DNA of 64,000 nt from Emiliania huxleyi CCMP1516. Lineage: Eukaryota > Haptophyta > Isochrysidales > Noelaerhabdaceae. Below the pieces are notes generated by a model. The model made no database searches. It saw only the letters and a program-made list of their open reading frames with translations, and was not told the DNA's origin. Positions 10,061 to 21,589 of the stretch are shown here, piece by piece (position 1 is the stretch's first letter; the number at the start of each line of letters is the position of its first letter). The stretch is taken from assembly GCF_000372725.1 (NCBI RefSeq), contig NW_005202428.1, positions 853,331-917,330 on the forward strand. Reading direction: 5' to 3'. The position numbers and the translations under genes are program-made.

Positions 10061-11642
10061 ATGAAGTACCCACTGGCCGCTCCGGTCCTCCTCGCCTCCG
10101 CCGCCGCGTGCATACTCTCGGGCTCGCTCCACCCGCCGATCGCCGGCGCCGCTCTCGGCTGGGGAGCGCCAGCCTGCTTCCTCGCCACCAACCTGGTGAT
10201 GATAGCCGCCTCTGGCAACCTCTCTCTTTCGTCGGCGGTGCTCATGCTTGCGAGTCTGCTCGGCCTCGCCAACGCCGCGTGCCGCGACCTCGCCTTGCCA
10301 GACCTCCTCGCCGACGGATGCGGAGCAGCGGCCGCGCTCCCGCCGCCCGTGCGTCCCCTGCTTGCGCTCGCCGGCCCCGCCCTCCTCGTGCTGCGCCACG
10401 GCTTCGCCGACCCCGTCCTCACCACCTGGCTGGCGGCGAGCGCCGTCGGCGTCGTGCCCGCGCTGCCGGTCGAGATTCGGGAGGTGCTTTGGCAGCCGGG
10501 TGTCGTCAGCGGCGCGCTCTCTCTCCCCTCTCTCTGCACAAAGAGACGCGGTCCCGGGACGGCCTGGCCACTCACTCGTCAGCGCGTCCTCCTGGCTGCC
10601 AGTCCGTCAGATCCGCCTCTTAGCGCTATTGAGCAACGCGGCAGAGAGGCCGAGGACGGACACACACACGGCGACAAGGCGACACCGGGACGGGGCAGCC
10701 ACACATGCGAACCGCCGCCCGTCTGCAGAGCTTCGAGGTCCGCCCTCGCGTGGCAACCGCTCGGCCGTCGCCGCTAGGCGCTCTCACCCTCGCCTGCGCC
10801 TGCTTCATGCTCCGCACGCGCGGGCCGGTGCCGGGGGCGCTGCACGCGCTGCTGACGTGCGTGGCTGCGGCGATGCTCGGGCCGTGCCTGCATCACCTTC
10901 TCGACCTCGCCCACCTCGCGCAGAGGGTGGCGGACCTCGGCAGCCACGCCCCAGAAGAATGCTGGACAGAGCGAGCGAGGGGCCAGCCTGACACGTCCTC
11001 CAACCACTACCATGCCGTTCCCATAGCCACCCCCCCACACCCCAACCTCAACCCCATCCCTGACCCCGACCCAGGCCCGCCCTTCCCCTACCCTCGCCCA
11101 GGCCGTCCCTTCCCCTACTCTCACCCGGACCCGGACCCGCACCCCAGGCCCGCCCTTCGACGCGATGCCCATGCCGTGGGCGGTGGCGGTCTGTGCGACC
11201 GAGACGCTCGGCTCGCTGCTCATCGTGCTCCGGCTCGCGCCGCGCGCAGGCGCCCCGACGCTGGCCTGTGCCTCCCACCACACACAGGCCCTGCACAAGC
11301 CTCCCACCACACACACGGGCCGCTGGACGGGCGCAGGCACGGGCCCGTCCCTCTCAGAGTCGCGAGTCGCCTCCCTCCCGCCGCCCCACAGGGGCGCTCC
11401 TCCTGCTCCCGAAGATGGCCGTCGCGACGTGGGGCCACGCCTTTGTCGAAGGCTTCGACGCCAAGTTCGCCGCGTCGTACGCCAACGCGTTCACGCCGCC
11501 GGGCCTCTCGTACAACTGGTCGCTCGGCGCGTCGTGGGAGTGCGGCTTCTTCGGTGCCGGCTACTTCCTCCTCGCCTACGCGTCCATCCTGCTGCTGCCG
11601 CCCGCGACGGGCACGCCCAAGGCCAAGAGCAAGACTGCGTAA
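10061..11642 (+). CDS. Multipass membrane protein, unknown family
   Basis: Exon 1 (10061 to about 10490) starts MKYPLAAPVLLASAAACIL and has at least four hydrophobic helices (for example ACFLATNLVMIAASGNLS and [16 protein letters not shown]). Exon 2 is near 10731-10960 (LGALTLACACFMLRTRGPVP, LTCVAAAMLGPCLHHLLDL). Exon 3 is near 11150-11240 (MPWAVAVCATETLGSLLIVL). The last exon ends at 11642 with a TM helix (GFFGAGYFLLAYASILLLPP) and a basic tail. The intron between exons 2 and 3 is a CCC-rich tandem array. The family was not recognised. A 138-bp copy of exon 1 sits inside the proteasome gene at 15168-15305. Exon limits are approximate. Confidence 0.65.
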
Positions 11643-11994
11643 CGAGAAGCACGCACGCTGCGGGGCTCCTTTGTGTTTTGTGGACCGCTGCCACACTTGC
11701 GCGTTGGGCAGCGGGGGCCCGCCCGTGAACCCTCTCTATGACTGCAGAGCTGAGAGCGCCTGGCACGGCCTGGATGTGCTATTTGGGGTAATCGGGCGGA
11801 GCGTAGATGAGCAGGAGTACATTTTATTTCCGTCCAATTCCGTACGTTTGTGTGAGAATATGCAACGAGACACATATGATGTAACCACGTGGATCTGGAT
11901 GTAACACACACCGCACACTCACGATCTCGATCGGACACAACACATCGATGCGAAGGACACAACTAAATTCCATCTGCGACTCTCGCTCGCGCCT

Positions 11995-12948
11995 CTACTG
12001 CACTTCAGCAGGCCAAAGAGACCGCTCCGGACCGGGGAAGTTGACCTCGTCGCTGTACCACGGGCGGGCGTACACAAAGTACTGGATCGGCCTCCGCACT
12101 GCGCTGCAGTTCGCGCCTCCCGCGTGGAAGAGGCGGTAGTCGAAGAGAATCGCATCGCCGGCGTCGGCCTCGAGGTGGGCGGCGGCGCCGGCGCCGGCGG
12201 ACGAACCCGCTTCGTCCGCCTCGGCCGCCATCGCCGCCGCTGTCGCGCCGTGGTGCGAGCCGGGCAGGAAGGCAGTCGGCCCGTTCAGCCCTCTCCGCAG
12301 GTCGACAAGAGGCACAAAGACTGTGAGGCAGTGCGCGGGAAGCGTCGCGCGCGGCAGGCCGCCCAGCAGCCCGTGCTCCTCCCACACGGCGCGAGGCACG
12401 GGAGGCGCGTCCGCGTGGAACCGCTGCGCCGCGGTGCCCGGCTCGGTGACGACGAGCCCGCTCCACAGCAGCCGCGCGTCGCCGCCGAGCACTCTCCTTA
12501 CCAGCGGCAGCCAGGCGCGCCCGCCGACCTCGCCCACGGCCGCGAACGGCTCCTCGTCCAGCTGGTACCCTCGCAGGTCCACCCGGCCGGGACCGCGCTG
12601 GCACGCCTCGTGGAAGCGGAAGCCCACCTGTGGGCAGTCGGGATCCCCGCCTCGACGCCGCACGCCCCGCCGCACTTCGGCCGCGAGCGCACTCGCCGCC
12701 GCGCCGCCACGCGCCGCCAGAGAGGGTGGAACCGCTCGGCGGATGGCGCAGACGCCTGCAAAGTCGAGCAGAGCCGCGCCGTACTCCGTCTCCGCCGCTG
12801 GCACCTCGAGTGCCTCTGCCGAGGTGAGATCCCACGGGAGGAGCCCCGCGAATGGGTCGGCCGCGCCGATCGCCGGCCGCGGGGCGCCGATCAGCCGCAC
12901 GGATACCTCCTCCAGCGCGGCGAGTGCACGGGCGACGGCCGTGCGCAT
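11995..12948 (-). CDS. Phytanoyl-CoA dioxygenase (PhyH)-like 2OG-Fe(II) oxygenase
   Basis: Single exon, 317 residues, from ATG 12948. The jelly-roll metal site is visible: QRFHADAPP supplies the HxD pair, and the distal His lies in [13 protein letters not shown], followed by RRPIQYF whose Arg would bind 2-oxoglutarate. [20 protein letters not shown] and GDAILFDYR are typical core strands of PhyH-type enzymes. Length (about 300) fits the family. Such enzymes hydroxylate lipids, small metabolites or halogenated compounds; the substrate cannot be inferred. It is convergent with the membrane protein gene ending at 11642 and divergent from the proteasome gene 365 bp away. Confidence 0.88.
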   Translation of the reverse strand: MRTAVARALAALEEVSVRLIGAPRPAIGAADPFAGLLPWDLTSAEALEVPAAETEYGAALLDFAGVCAIRRAVPPSLAARGGAAASALAAEVRRGVRRRGGDPDCPQVGFRFHEACQRGPGRVDLRGYQLDEEPFAAVGEVGGRAWLPLVRRVLGGDARLLWSGLVVTEPGTAAQRFHADAPPVPRAVWEEHGLLGGLPRATLPAHCLTVFVPLVDLRRGLNGPTAFLPGSHHGATAAAMAAEADEAGSSAGAGAAAHLEADAGDAILFDYRLFHAGGANCSAVRRPIQYFVYARPWYSDEVNFPGPERSLWPAEVQ

Positions 12949-13312
12949 TATCAGATCGCTCGGCGCATATCAGATCGCAGGGCAGGCAAGATACGCCCTG
13001 CAATTGCGAGATCCAGTGCTGGCTCAGAGGCACGCGAGGCGGTACCGAGCAGCGAGTGTAGAGTGCGAGTGTGCCTCGCGCGCGGGCGGGCAGCGCCCCG
13101 TGGCGGGAGCGAGCAGAGCCCGGTCTCTTGGAGCAGAGCCCGGCGAGCCCTCGAAAGAGCTACCCAATGGGTCCCTCGAGAGGGTACCCTGGGTGGGCGG
13201 GGCCTCTCGACTCGCAGGGGCGGGAGCTAAAAAAATAAACAAAAAAGAAAATACCGCGTTGTCTGGGCTTGCAGCGCGCTGCTTGGGCTGGTCGCGCTGC
13301 TGTGCTGCCACC

Positions 13313-15572
13313 ATGAGCCGAAGGTACGATTCGCGGACGACAATCTTCTCGCCCGAGGGGCGGCTCTACCAGGTCGAGTACGCCATGGAGGCCATCTCGC
13401 ACGCCGGCACCGCGCTCGGCGTCCTTGCGAGCGACGGTGTGCGCGAGAGAGCTCCTTCTCGCTGTGTCGCTGTGCTGCGGCCGCTCGCACATCACCACAC
13501 GCTCGTCGCGCGCGCCGCCGAGCACGCACCGCCCGGCTGCCGCAGGCGTCGTCCTCGCTGCCGAGAAGAAGATCAGCTCCAAGCTGCTGGAGCCGTCAAA
13601 GAGCTCCGAAAAGATGTGAGTTGCGCCCGCCTCGCACCGCGCCAAGCGTCGCCGGCCGCTCCTTCCCCCCTGCCGACTCCCACCCCTCCCGCCCCTCCCT
13701 GCGTCCTATCCGCCGCACACTTGTCCGCCATGCTCTCCCCCCTCGCCCGCTCCCAAGCCCGAACCGCGCTCTGGAACGGCCCCTCACAGCCAGCGCCGTG
13801 TGGCCGCAGGTACATGGTGGATGACCACGTGGCCTGCGCGGTCGCGGGCATCACTGCCGACGCCAACATCCTCATCAACCAGGCCCGGCTGCACGCGCAG
13901 CGCCATCTCTACAACTACCAGGTGCCTCTCCCGCACCGCCCACTGGCCAAAAGACAGGCCAAGAGACAGGCCAAAAGACAGACCAGACTGCTCTCTCCGT
14001 CACCGGAGCAACCGCCAAACACCGCCCTCGCCGCCGCCCCCGCCCGCCGCCGCCCGCCGCTGCCCGCCCCTGCCCGCCGCCGCCCTCTCTGCCGCCGCGT
14101 TGGCGCCGCCGCGCGAGCCGGCGCCTCGCACAGCCTGCGCCAGCCTGCGCCTCCCGCCGCCACCGCTGCCGCCACCGCTGCCGCCACTGCCACCGCCGCC
14201 ACTGCCGCCGCCGCCTCCTCCGCCTCCGCCTCCGCCGGCTCCTCCGCCGCCCAACACGCGTCGCAATCCGCTTCTGCCGCGCTGCCGCGCATTGGCCCTG
14301 GCTCCCAGCCGCCTGCCCCAGCCGCCTGCCCCGCCGCCTGCCCCCGCCGCCTGCCCCCGCCGCCTGCCCCCGCCGCCTGCCCCCGCCGCCTGCCCCCGNN
14401 NNNNNNNNNNNNNNNNNNNNNNNNNNNNNNNNNNNNNNNNNNNNNNNNNNNNNNNNNNNNNNNNNNNNNNNNNNNNNNNNNNNNNNNNNNNNNNNNNNNN
14501 NNNNNNNNNNNNNNNNNNNNNNNNNNNNNNNNNNNNNNNNNNNNNNNNNNNNNNNNNNNNNNNNNNNNNNNNNNNNNNNNNNNNNNNNNNNNNNNNNNNN
14601 NNNNNNNNNNNNNNNNNNNNNNNNNNNNNNNNNNNNNNNNNNNNNNNNNNNNNNNNNNNNNNNNNNNNNNNNNNNNNNNNNNNNNNNNNNNNNNNNNNNN
14701 NNNNNNNNNNNNNNNNNNNNNNNNNNNNNNNNNNNNNNNNNNNNNNNNNNNNNNNNNNNNNNNNNNNNNNNNNNNNNNNNNNNNNNNNNNNNNNNNNNNN
14801 NNNNNNNNNNNNNNNNNNNNNNNNNNNNNNNNNNNNNNNNNNNNNNNNNNNNNNNNNNNNNNNNNNNNNNNNNNNNNNNNNNNNNNNNNNNNNNNNNNNN
14901 NNNNNNNNNNNNNNNNNNNNNNNNNNNNNNNNNNNNNNNNNNNNNNNNNNNNNNNNNNNNNNNNNNNNNNNNNNNNNNNNNNNNNNNNNNNNNNNNNNNN
15001 NNNNNNNNNNNNNNNNNNNNNNNNNNNNNNNNNNNNNNNNNNNNNNNNNNNNNNNNNNNNNNNNNNNNNNNNNNNNNNNNNNNNNNNNNNNNNNNNNNNN
15101 NNNNNNNNNNNNNNNNNNNNNNNNNNNNNNNNNNNNNNNNNNNNNNNNNNNNNNNNNNNNNNNNNNNACGGATGCGGAGCAGCGGCCGCGCTCCCGCCGA
15201 CCGTGCGTCCCCTGCTTGCGCTCGCCGAGCCCGCCCTCCTCGTGCTGCGCCACGGGTTCGCCGACCCCGTCCTCACCACCTGGCTGGCGGCGAGCGCCGT
15301 CGGCGCCAGCCCGCCTGCCTCCCCGTCCGTACCTCAAGCACGCACCTCAGCCAGCTCTCGCCCAAGCACTCCCAACAAACCCCCTTCTCCCCTCTCCGCG
15401 CGCAAAGGTGCTGACAAAGACGGCCGACGCGACGACGCTCACGCCCGACAACTTCGACATCGTCACCCTCACGCGCGCAGACGGCGTCGTCAAGTACGCG
15501 CAGCTCACCGAGGCCGAGTCGCAGAAGCTGCTTGACATTGCCAAGGCCGAGTCCGCCGCGGCCGACGCGTGA
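13313..15572 (+). CDS. PSMA4: 20S proteasome subunit alpha type 4 (interrupted by N gap)
   Basis: Exons: 13313-13436 ([20 protein letters not shown], the alpha-subunit N-terminal signature, with [12 protein letters not shown]), 13546-13615 ([20 protein letters not shown]), 13810-13921 ([20 protein letters not shown], then [11 protein letters not shown]) and a last exon about 15408-15572 ([20 protein letters not shown] to the stop). The phases of exons 1-3 join cleanly with GT-AG introns, and the order matches PSMA4 end to end, with the middle third hidden by the gap at 14399-15167. It forms part of the alpha ring gating the 20S core. ATG 13313 has a CCACCATGA context. Between gap and last exon lies a fragment foreign to PSMA4. 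Confidence 0.93.
14399..15167. other. Assembly gap (769 N)
   Basis: Run of N replacing the central exons of the PSMA4-type gene. The left flank is a very C-rich tandem repeat (CCGCCTGCCC units, about 14000-14398), the likely cause of the gap. Confidence 0.99.
15168..15305 (+). pseudogene. Partial copy of membrane-protein exon 1 inside the PSMA4 gene
   Basis: 138 bp directly right of the gap align with 10314-10451 in the same orientation with about four mismatches (about 97%). The homology stops abruptly at the shared GCCGTCGGCG. It keeps an open frame ([20 protein letters not shown]) but has no start and no place in the proteasome protein. It is either a real duplication into an intron or a misplaced contig end. 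Confidence 0.85.
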
Positions 15573-15807
15573 GCGCGGCGGTTACGGCGGAACGTTGCCC
15601 CATCTCTGCGGGGGCAGGGCTTCACTGCTCTCTGCCGATGCTCTCTGGGTGCATCTGGCCACCCGCTCCCTCATGCAGCTTGGGCCCCATATGTCTCGTA
15701 CAGCGTACTTTTTGGAGCCACAGTGATATCGTAATCGCAGTATTTGTGGGTGGCTTTTGACGGCTTACAGCGGCTTCTCCCGCCTTGGCCCTTGCGCATT
15801 CCTACCT

Positions 15808-15960
15808 CTCTCTTGGAGCACTTGGAGTGCAGTCGGCAACCTCACATCCAGGGCCGGGGAGCTCAGAAGCGCACCCAGCGGGCCGGATGATCGGGATCGG
15901 GCTACGGGCTAGAGAGCCCTGACCCCTAGGGGGGGTGCGCGTTCGCAGGGCAAGGGCCTT
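15808..15960 (+). repeat. Dispersed repeat family A, copy 1
   Basis: Starts with CTTGGAGCACTTGGAGTGCA and continues through CACATCCAGGGCCGGGGA and GGGCCGGATGATCGGGATCG to GTGCGCGTTCGCAGGGC. It matches 22608-22745 along its whole length. A fragment of its first part occurs inverted at about 30981-30999. Confidence 0.9.
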
Positions 15961-16427
15961 AAAGTAAACACGGGTCTCCGAGGGTTGGCCCCGCGTACCG
16001 GGTTTCCCCTTAACTGCAGCCAGGACGCCCCCTCTACTCGGAGCTAATGAACACCACACTGCACGCCTCACACGTCTCTCTGTCCGCTTTTTTTTTCTTT
16101 TTCATATTCGATAGATCGTGCGGCGCCACGCGGCGCAAGTGCGCAACCGCGCAAGGGCCAGAGGCAGAGCCCTCCCTGCGCCTGCGCCCTCGTGGTGCGC
16201 CGCGTCATCGTGCAGTTCCCGCAAAAGCCGCGATCTCTTGTGCACTTTATTCTGTAAGCAGTTCTTCACATACTAGTAAAGGTACAAGTAGACCGGACTG
16301 GACCAATCCCACTTCTCAGCTTCTCACAGCTCAGCACAAGTCACGGTTCGTGTGCGTTTTGTCTCTGCAGCCCGTCGAGCTTCGCCGATTCTCTCTTTGT
16401 CTTTGGGGACGTTCACGCCCTTCAGTA

Positions 16428-16475
16428 TCTTGAGCACTTGAGCACTGGATAGGGTCGATTCCGCGTGGTACGGGA
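16428..16475 (+). repeat. Dispersed repeat family B, copy 1
   Basis: CTTGAGCACTTGAGCACTGG followed by ATAGGGTCGATTCCGC and GGTACGGGACCCC. Other copies are at about 29751-29805 (+) and 36244-36298 (inverted). GGGTCGATTCC resembles a pol III B box, suggesting a SINE-like origin (inference). Confidence 0.85.
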
Positions 16476-17396
16476 CCCCTTCTTGTGCAACTCCGGCCGG
16501 CCCTGGCCGGACAGCTTTACGGAGTAGTGAACGTCGCGAAAGGTAACGAGGGCGGGCCGCGGCGAGGCCTCCGGCTGTTTGCGGCGGGCGGCTTGCTGCT
16601 CGCTGCATGGCGAAAACTCGTCTCGCCACACGCCAAGGGCTTATGCTCTGTCGAGACGTGAGGCGCTTGCGCCCAGGAGGGGAGGGCGCATGCGTAACGA
16701 CGCTGCTAGAGATGCCTTTCGGGGCCCAGAGATAAAACTTCTGATGCCATGCGTGACCTAGTAGTGTCCCCAGCTATGGGCGTGTCCACGTTGGAGCCAG
16801 GTGTGGTGTGGACGCGAGAATAGCTCCGCCGTTCATGGAGGCAACCGATGCGAGTCGACTGGTGTGATCAGTGGTCAGTGCTCGCCGTCTAGACAGCGCC
16901 GCGTTCGCGCGGTTCTTACTCGCATTTGGCGCAACCCCGGGGCTCCGCGGTCTCTATTGGGCTGATTTTGATTGAGAGGGTTGAGTTATCGCAGTTCTTT
17001 ATGCCGCCTGGGTGCTCTGGGAGTCCAGGGTGACGACGTGTGAGCGTGATGGAGTTGAGAGATCATTTCGAGCCAGATTTGCAAAAAACTCCGCGGTGAA
17101 TTCCTGAACATTTCTCGTTGGAAAGTGCACAGCTGCAAGGGTCCGTCACTCTACTCTCCTTAACCTACCACAAACTGTACCGCTGCGAGCCCGCAGCCTG
17201 GGCGACATGCACACAGGGCCTCGACGGTCGGCACGGCTCTCGTCGAGCCGTGCGTGACAGGGACCGCGAGACGTCGACTCGAAATCTACTCGAGGAGGCA
17301 CGTGAAGTTGGCCTTGCGCGAGTACTTCGTGCCCTCGTCGCCGTTGACGATGTAGTCGCCTGTTCGCAGACGGGTGGCGCGTGAGACGGACACTGT

Positions 17397-20135
17397 CTAT
17401 AAGAGCGAGGTCAAGAGCCGAACCGCGCCGAGGCAGCCGAAAAGGGCAACTTCCTCCTTTGTCCATCCAGCGAATGGAATTTCAAATGGCAGCATCCTCC
17501 CAACGTTGCCGAGGATCTCGTTGACCGAGCCGCCGACCCCCAGTGGGGCGAAAAAGTAGTATGGGAAGTTGCCGAAGCAGCCAAAAGGGCTGTCGCCGTT
17601 GTAGTCATCGGGGTAGCTTGCCATCTTGCAGTTGGCGAGGGCGCGCTGCGGCGAGCACCCCGGCGAGCTCTGGCTGAGACTCTTGCGCACATCGTTCGCC
17701 TAGAAGCAACAGCGGCGGAGGTGGGCGGGCACAAGTGTGGAAAGTGCCCGTATTAGAGGCGCGCGCCCAGATGATCGGCAGCGTGATCCAGACCACGGTG
17801 AGGGTCACATCGTCCTGCGCCGTCGTCGTGCCCCAGAAGGGGTTGTCGAGCACCTTGAGACCCTTGAGCGTGCACACGAGCGGCTGGCCGGCGTGCTGGC
17901 AGTAAGTCATGTACTGGATTAGGTACTCCCACGGCGAGATCTTGCCCCCCCCCGAGTCAGGCGTCGGCGGCCACGGCACTTTCCGCACGTCCTCGTAACA
18001 CTTGGGTTCGGGGATCGACAGGTTGCGGAAGTCGTAGGTGTCCGGGTTGTTGTCGAGGATGTGGTTGAGGACGGAGATCGGCCGCACGGAGTACTTCTCG
18101 GAAGCACCGAGGAGCTGGGGCGGCTGCACCCCGAAGCACGACGCAAGCGACGAGCCCATGTAGCCGAAGCTGTTGTTGGCGAACGGATCAAACGTCCACG
18201 TCCAAGGAGCCCCCTTCGGGTGTTGCTCGGCGCAGGGCAACTTGCCGATGATGGGAATGTCACCAACCTTTTGGGCGCACGTTTCCTCATTGTACTTCTT
18301 CCACGGGCCCTGCTCGAAGGCGTTGATCACCGCAGCTGCCTGTGTAGTCAGGGGAACGGTCAGGGAGTGGCGGTCACTCAGGGAGACAGCCGTGAGGAAG
18401 AGTGGGGGGGGGGGGGGGGTGAGCAGCATGTGCGGAGCGAGAGACAGCTGGGAGGGCATTGGCCGCCTTTGAGACGCCCTGCGCGATGGTGCCGGCCAGA
18501 CCGGTCGACTCGAGCACGCCGCCGTCAGAGAAGTAGCAGTGCGTCGGCTCGCTGAGCGCGTCGGGCGGCGAGAGCGCGTTTGTCTTGAACTCGTACTTCA
18601 CGTTGGCCGCGGGGGGGAAGGGGAGGCTGGGCCCACAGGGGAGGTATCGAAGCAGGCAGGCTTCGGGGCCAGCTGGGACGTCCTCGGGCTGCCCTTGCGT
18701 AAAGAAGTCGGCCGTCAGGCACATGATCGCCTCTGGGGACAGGTGCTCCGAGGAGGTGATGGGCGCGCACGGAATGCAGCTCGGCTTCTCCACCCAGGTC
18801 GACGGGTGCTGCGAGTTGGAGAGGAACTTGACGTCCGGCGGATCGATGCAGCAGGTGCCGAGGTTGCGGTCGAAGGTCATCGGACCGTTGTCGGGCTTGC
18901 TCGGGTCGCTCACATTCTTCGGGTCGTACTGCGTGATGGCCATCCCGGGCGTAAAGGTGTACGGCACGACGCTCACGTTGTTGTATTTGGGCTGAAGCTT
19001 CAGCGCCGTGTAGATGCCGAAGCCCATGCCCGCCGCCTCCGCCTTCTCCTTCTCGTCGTTTGTGGCGGCGTAGACAGACGCAGACACCTCGCGGGCCCAG
19101 GCGGCGAGCGGGCCGACGAAGTTGCGGTAGCCGACGCCTGTGACCTGACGGCAGCCGCGGCGGGATCCGGGAGGGTGAGTGGTCGGGTAAGAGGCGGGAT
19201 AGTGGCAGGGAGGGGCTGTGGTGAGTGGGTAGCTCGCACCTCGATCACTTGCGAGTGCGCCATTGGGGTCGGCGCGTCGGGGCGCGGGTAGGCTACCTCG
19301 CACTCGTTGACGCCGGCGGCGCAGGCCACGTCGGAGACCTGGTCGGGGCCCGTGGCCGTGTACTTGTTTTGTGAGATGCCGAGGGGGCGGAGAAAGAAGT
19401 TGAACAAGAACAAGCGGAAGGCGGAGGGGAAGCCGACAGCGAAAGGGGGCACGCACAGCCACCCGTACTTTGGCCAGCAGCCGCGGCCGACGCACTTGCC
19501 GAAGGAGAGGATGCGGGCGACGAAGCCAAAGGAGAACGAAATGATGATGCCGGACACAAGGCCGGGGTTGAAGAAACCGGGCTGGCGGACGATCCAGTTG
19601 TAGTAGCCAGTCTCCGGCTTGTCGCCGCAGGCCTTTGAGTTGTCCGTGAGGAGGTCGTCCCACGTAATCGAGTTCGGGTCCGAGTTTGCCTTGGTGTTGA
19701 GGAAGTTGACCGGGTCCAGCTCGGGGCGCGACTTGTTGCCGTTGAAGGGCGTACCGTCCTTGTTGGCGTAGCAGTACGTCTGGCTGGCAAGGTATCCGCC
19801 AGAGACGCCTGGCAGAGGGTGGGAGGATGGGTTGTGTGGGCCGTCAGGCCGAGGCGGGGCAGGAGCGAGGCACCCGCCATGACGTCAAACTGGTCGAGGG
19901 CACAGGGCACGTCGCCAACGTTGGCCTTGTACAGGCCGCGAAAGATGCCGTACGCGCTTACGACGGGCAGAAGGCCGCCGCCGTTGATCACGAGCGCGGT
20001 CTTGAACGGTTGCTTCGGCGCTGCGGCCGCTGCGGCGCGAGCGATCGTCTTCTTGCCCTCGCGCTCCTTGGCGCGGAGCCCTTCCACGTAGGACGCCTTG
20101 GGCGCTGGGATGGTTGGCCGCGCGACGAAGCTCAT
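17397..20135 (-). CDS. cPLA2/patatin-like phospholipase, multi-exon
   Basis: Exon 1 (20135 to about 19883) carries the glycine-rich oxyanion-hole motif ALVINGGGLLPVVSAYGIF and ends FDVMAG. Splicing to about 19800 gives the nucleophile elbow MAGVSGGYLA (GxSGG). Exon 2 (to about 19240) has a hydrophobic insertion (SGIIISFSFGFVARILSF). Exon 3 (about 19150-18465) contains the Asp of the dyad in CYFSDGGVLEST. Exon 4 (about 18345-17760) and exon 5 (about 17700-17397) finish a Cys-rich C-terminal half with DNPFWGTTTAQDDVTLT. The Ser/Asp dyad order fits group IV PLA2/patatin enzymes, which release fatty acids from phospholipids; the membrane-like insertion suggests a membrane-associated enzyme. No C2 domain was seen. 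Exon edges are approximate. Confidence 0.72.
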
Positions 20136-20579
20136 CGAGGAAGTAGAGGAAAGGCCAACGAGTAGAGACAGGAAGTGACAGCGGCGCGAGTTGGTCCTTT
20201 GGGGGGCTTTGATGATGAAATGAAGGTGTCACGCTGCATTTGAAGTTTCTTATTTTTATTTTTACAAGGCGGAGACGCCACGCATCGCTCTCGGGCCCAC
20301 AGACAGCAGGAGAAGAAAGGGTGAAGCTCCGATTTTAAGAATTTCTCGCGCGCGAGTCGATTTAACAAATCAAGTCGCCCAAGAAAGAAGCGAACAAAAA
20401 CAGAGGAGGGACCAACGCTCTGCAGCCGGGCGATGAGTACTGCGTGTCCTGGGCAGCGGCCAGCCGCTCCGACGCGGCGGATGTTGTCGCCAGCGCGCGC
20501 CCGACATGGCCACCGTTCAGCAGCAGGTCCAGCCGCGCTCAGCAGCTTCACCGCGCGCCAGCCTCTGACAAGGGGTGTG

Positions 20580-20900
20580 GAAAAAGAAATTGAGGCCAAG
20601 CACGAACCCTAAACCCTTTTCTTGCCCAGCGACGAGCACACGGGCGTTACGCGGTGACCCAAAATGTCCAGCTCAGAGGCACGCCTCCGGAGGCAGGCCG
20701 CCCCGCGCGCCGGCGACACAGCTCCAGCTGTCGAGCTGAACCGCAAAAGTCCTCTCAGAGCGGGGGAGCTGTGACACCAGAGCTGGCGGAGGCGGTTGTC
20801 AGGAAAAATATCGCACGGACAAGACAACGTCAACGTGTGTGGTGGCGGCGTGCCGTCCTCCCATCCCTCCTTGGGTCGGTGTTTTCTTTATTTTAAGAAT
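20580..20900. repeat. Repeat-rich intergenic stretch (family D copy at ~20836-20890)
   Basis: 20836-20890 (GTGTGGTGGCGGCGTGCCGT, then CTTGGGT and GTTTTCTTT) matches 29580-29650 (GTGTGGTGGCGGCGGCGTGC). At about 20607 there is a short telomere-like CCCTAAACCC, a single unit, so not a telomere. Confidence 0.7.
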
Positions 20901-20957
20901 TCTTGGTGTTCTTTCATCTTTGTTTCTTGCCGACAACACGTAGGAAAAAACTAATCT

Positions 20958-21447
20958 TTACCAACACCCGTTCGTGCAACACGTAGGAGGGCCGCAGATG
21001 CCGCAGCTAGCGCGAAAGTTGCCACATCTCGGATAAGTGGAACAGCGAGTGTCTACATATACCCCAGCTGCGTTCAATACTCCTAGATTGAACGATATCC
21101 CTTTGTCCCTGGAGGCACGCCACGCATCTGAGCAGAGCAACCGGGAGAAGGCTGCGGCGCCGACGAACATTTTATACATAGTAGTAGCTGTGGACACATC
21201 CCAGGCGCTGATGTCCCGATTGAAGCGAAGGGCACGTTCGAACAATCTGCTCATGTCAGTGGCTGCAGATACGTCCCAGGCGCTGATGTCCTGGTTGAAG
21301 GCACTGGCATAGCTGAACAATCCGCTCATATCAGTGACTGCGGATACGTCCCAGGCGCTGATATCCTGGTTGAAGGCACTGGCATAGCCGAACATGTATC
21401 TCATGCCAATGACCGCAGAGGTATTCCAAGCGCCGGGAGCGCCGCTG
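20958..21447 (-). pseudogene. DUF285 (BspA-like) repeat protein, 5'-truncated
   Basis: The frame reads WNTSAVIGMRYMFGYASAFN, then two further units with the signature FNQDISAWDVS and a third FNRDISAWDVSTATTMYKMF. A Cys-rich tail ends TCCTNGCW before TAA at 20958-20960. This is the PF03382-type repeat, about 27 residues per unit, often found in surface proteins. Upstream the frame runs straight into the left arm of a long inverted repeat at about 21441, where the repeats and any signal peptide are missing. It therefore looks like the 3' end of a gene cut by an element, unless an exon further away is spliced in. Confidence 0.8.
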
Positions 21448-21586
21448 AGGGAGGGTGTAGAGGATGTAGAGTGTAGAGCGCTGTAGAGCTGTAGAGATGT
21501 AGAGCGCTCTGGAGCGCTGTAGAGCTGTAGAGCTCTACATCCGCCGCGTGACGAGGCGCCTGCGTTGTAGAGCGATGTAGAGCGCG
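21441..21586 (+). repeat. Left arm of long inverted repeat (TGTAGAG-rich)
   Basis: About 146 bp built largely from TGTAGAGC/GATGTAGAG units, then CTCTACATCCGCCGCGTGAC and GAGGCGCCTGCGTTGT. It is the reverse complement of 22183-22322 except for a 10-bp extra segment and a few changes. It abuts the truncated DUF285 frame. Confidence 0.92.
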
Positions 21587-21589
21587 ATT

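Larger units (their letters stand above)
15575..17390. other. Gene-poor intergenic region with dispersed repeats
   Basis: Between the PSMA4 stop and the lipase 3' end no convincing coding exon was seen. It contains a copy of repeat family A (15808-15960) and of family B (about 16428-16475). The remainder is of mixed composition, less GC-rich than the genes. Confidence 0.65.

Noticed and set aside
12323-15535. Very long plus-strand ORF of more than 1000 codons
   Set aside because: It crosses the N gap, overlaps the PhyH gene on the other strand and the PSMA4 exons in another frame; an artefact of GC-rich DNA.
16440-16465. tRNA gene suggested by GGGTCGATTCC
   Set aside because: No A box, anticodon arm or acceptor stem pairs around it; the motif belongs to dispersed repeat family B.
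20605-20620. Possible telomeric repeat CCCTAAACCC
   Set aside because: Only about one and a half units, internal in the window, no array.
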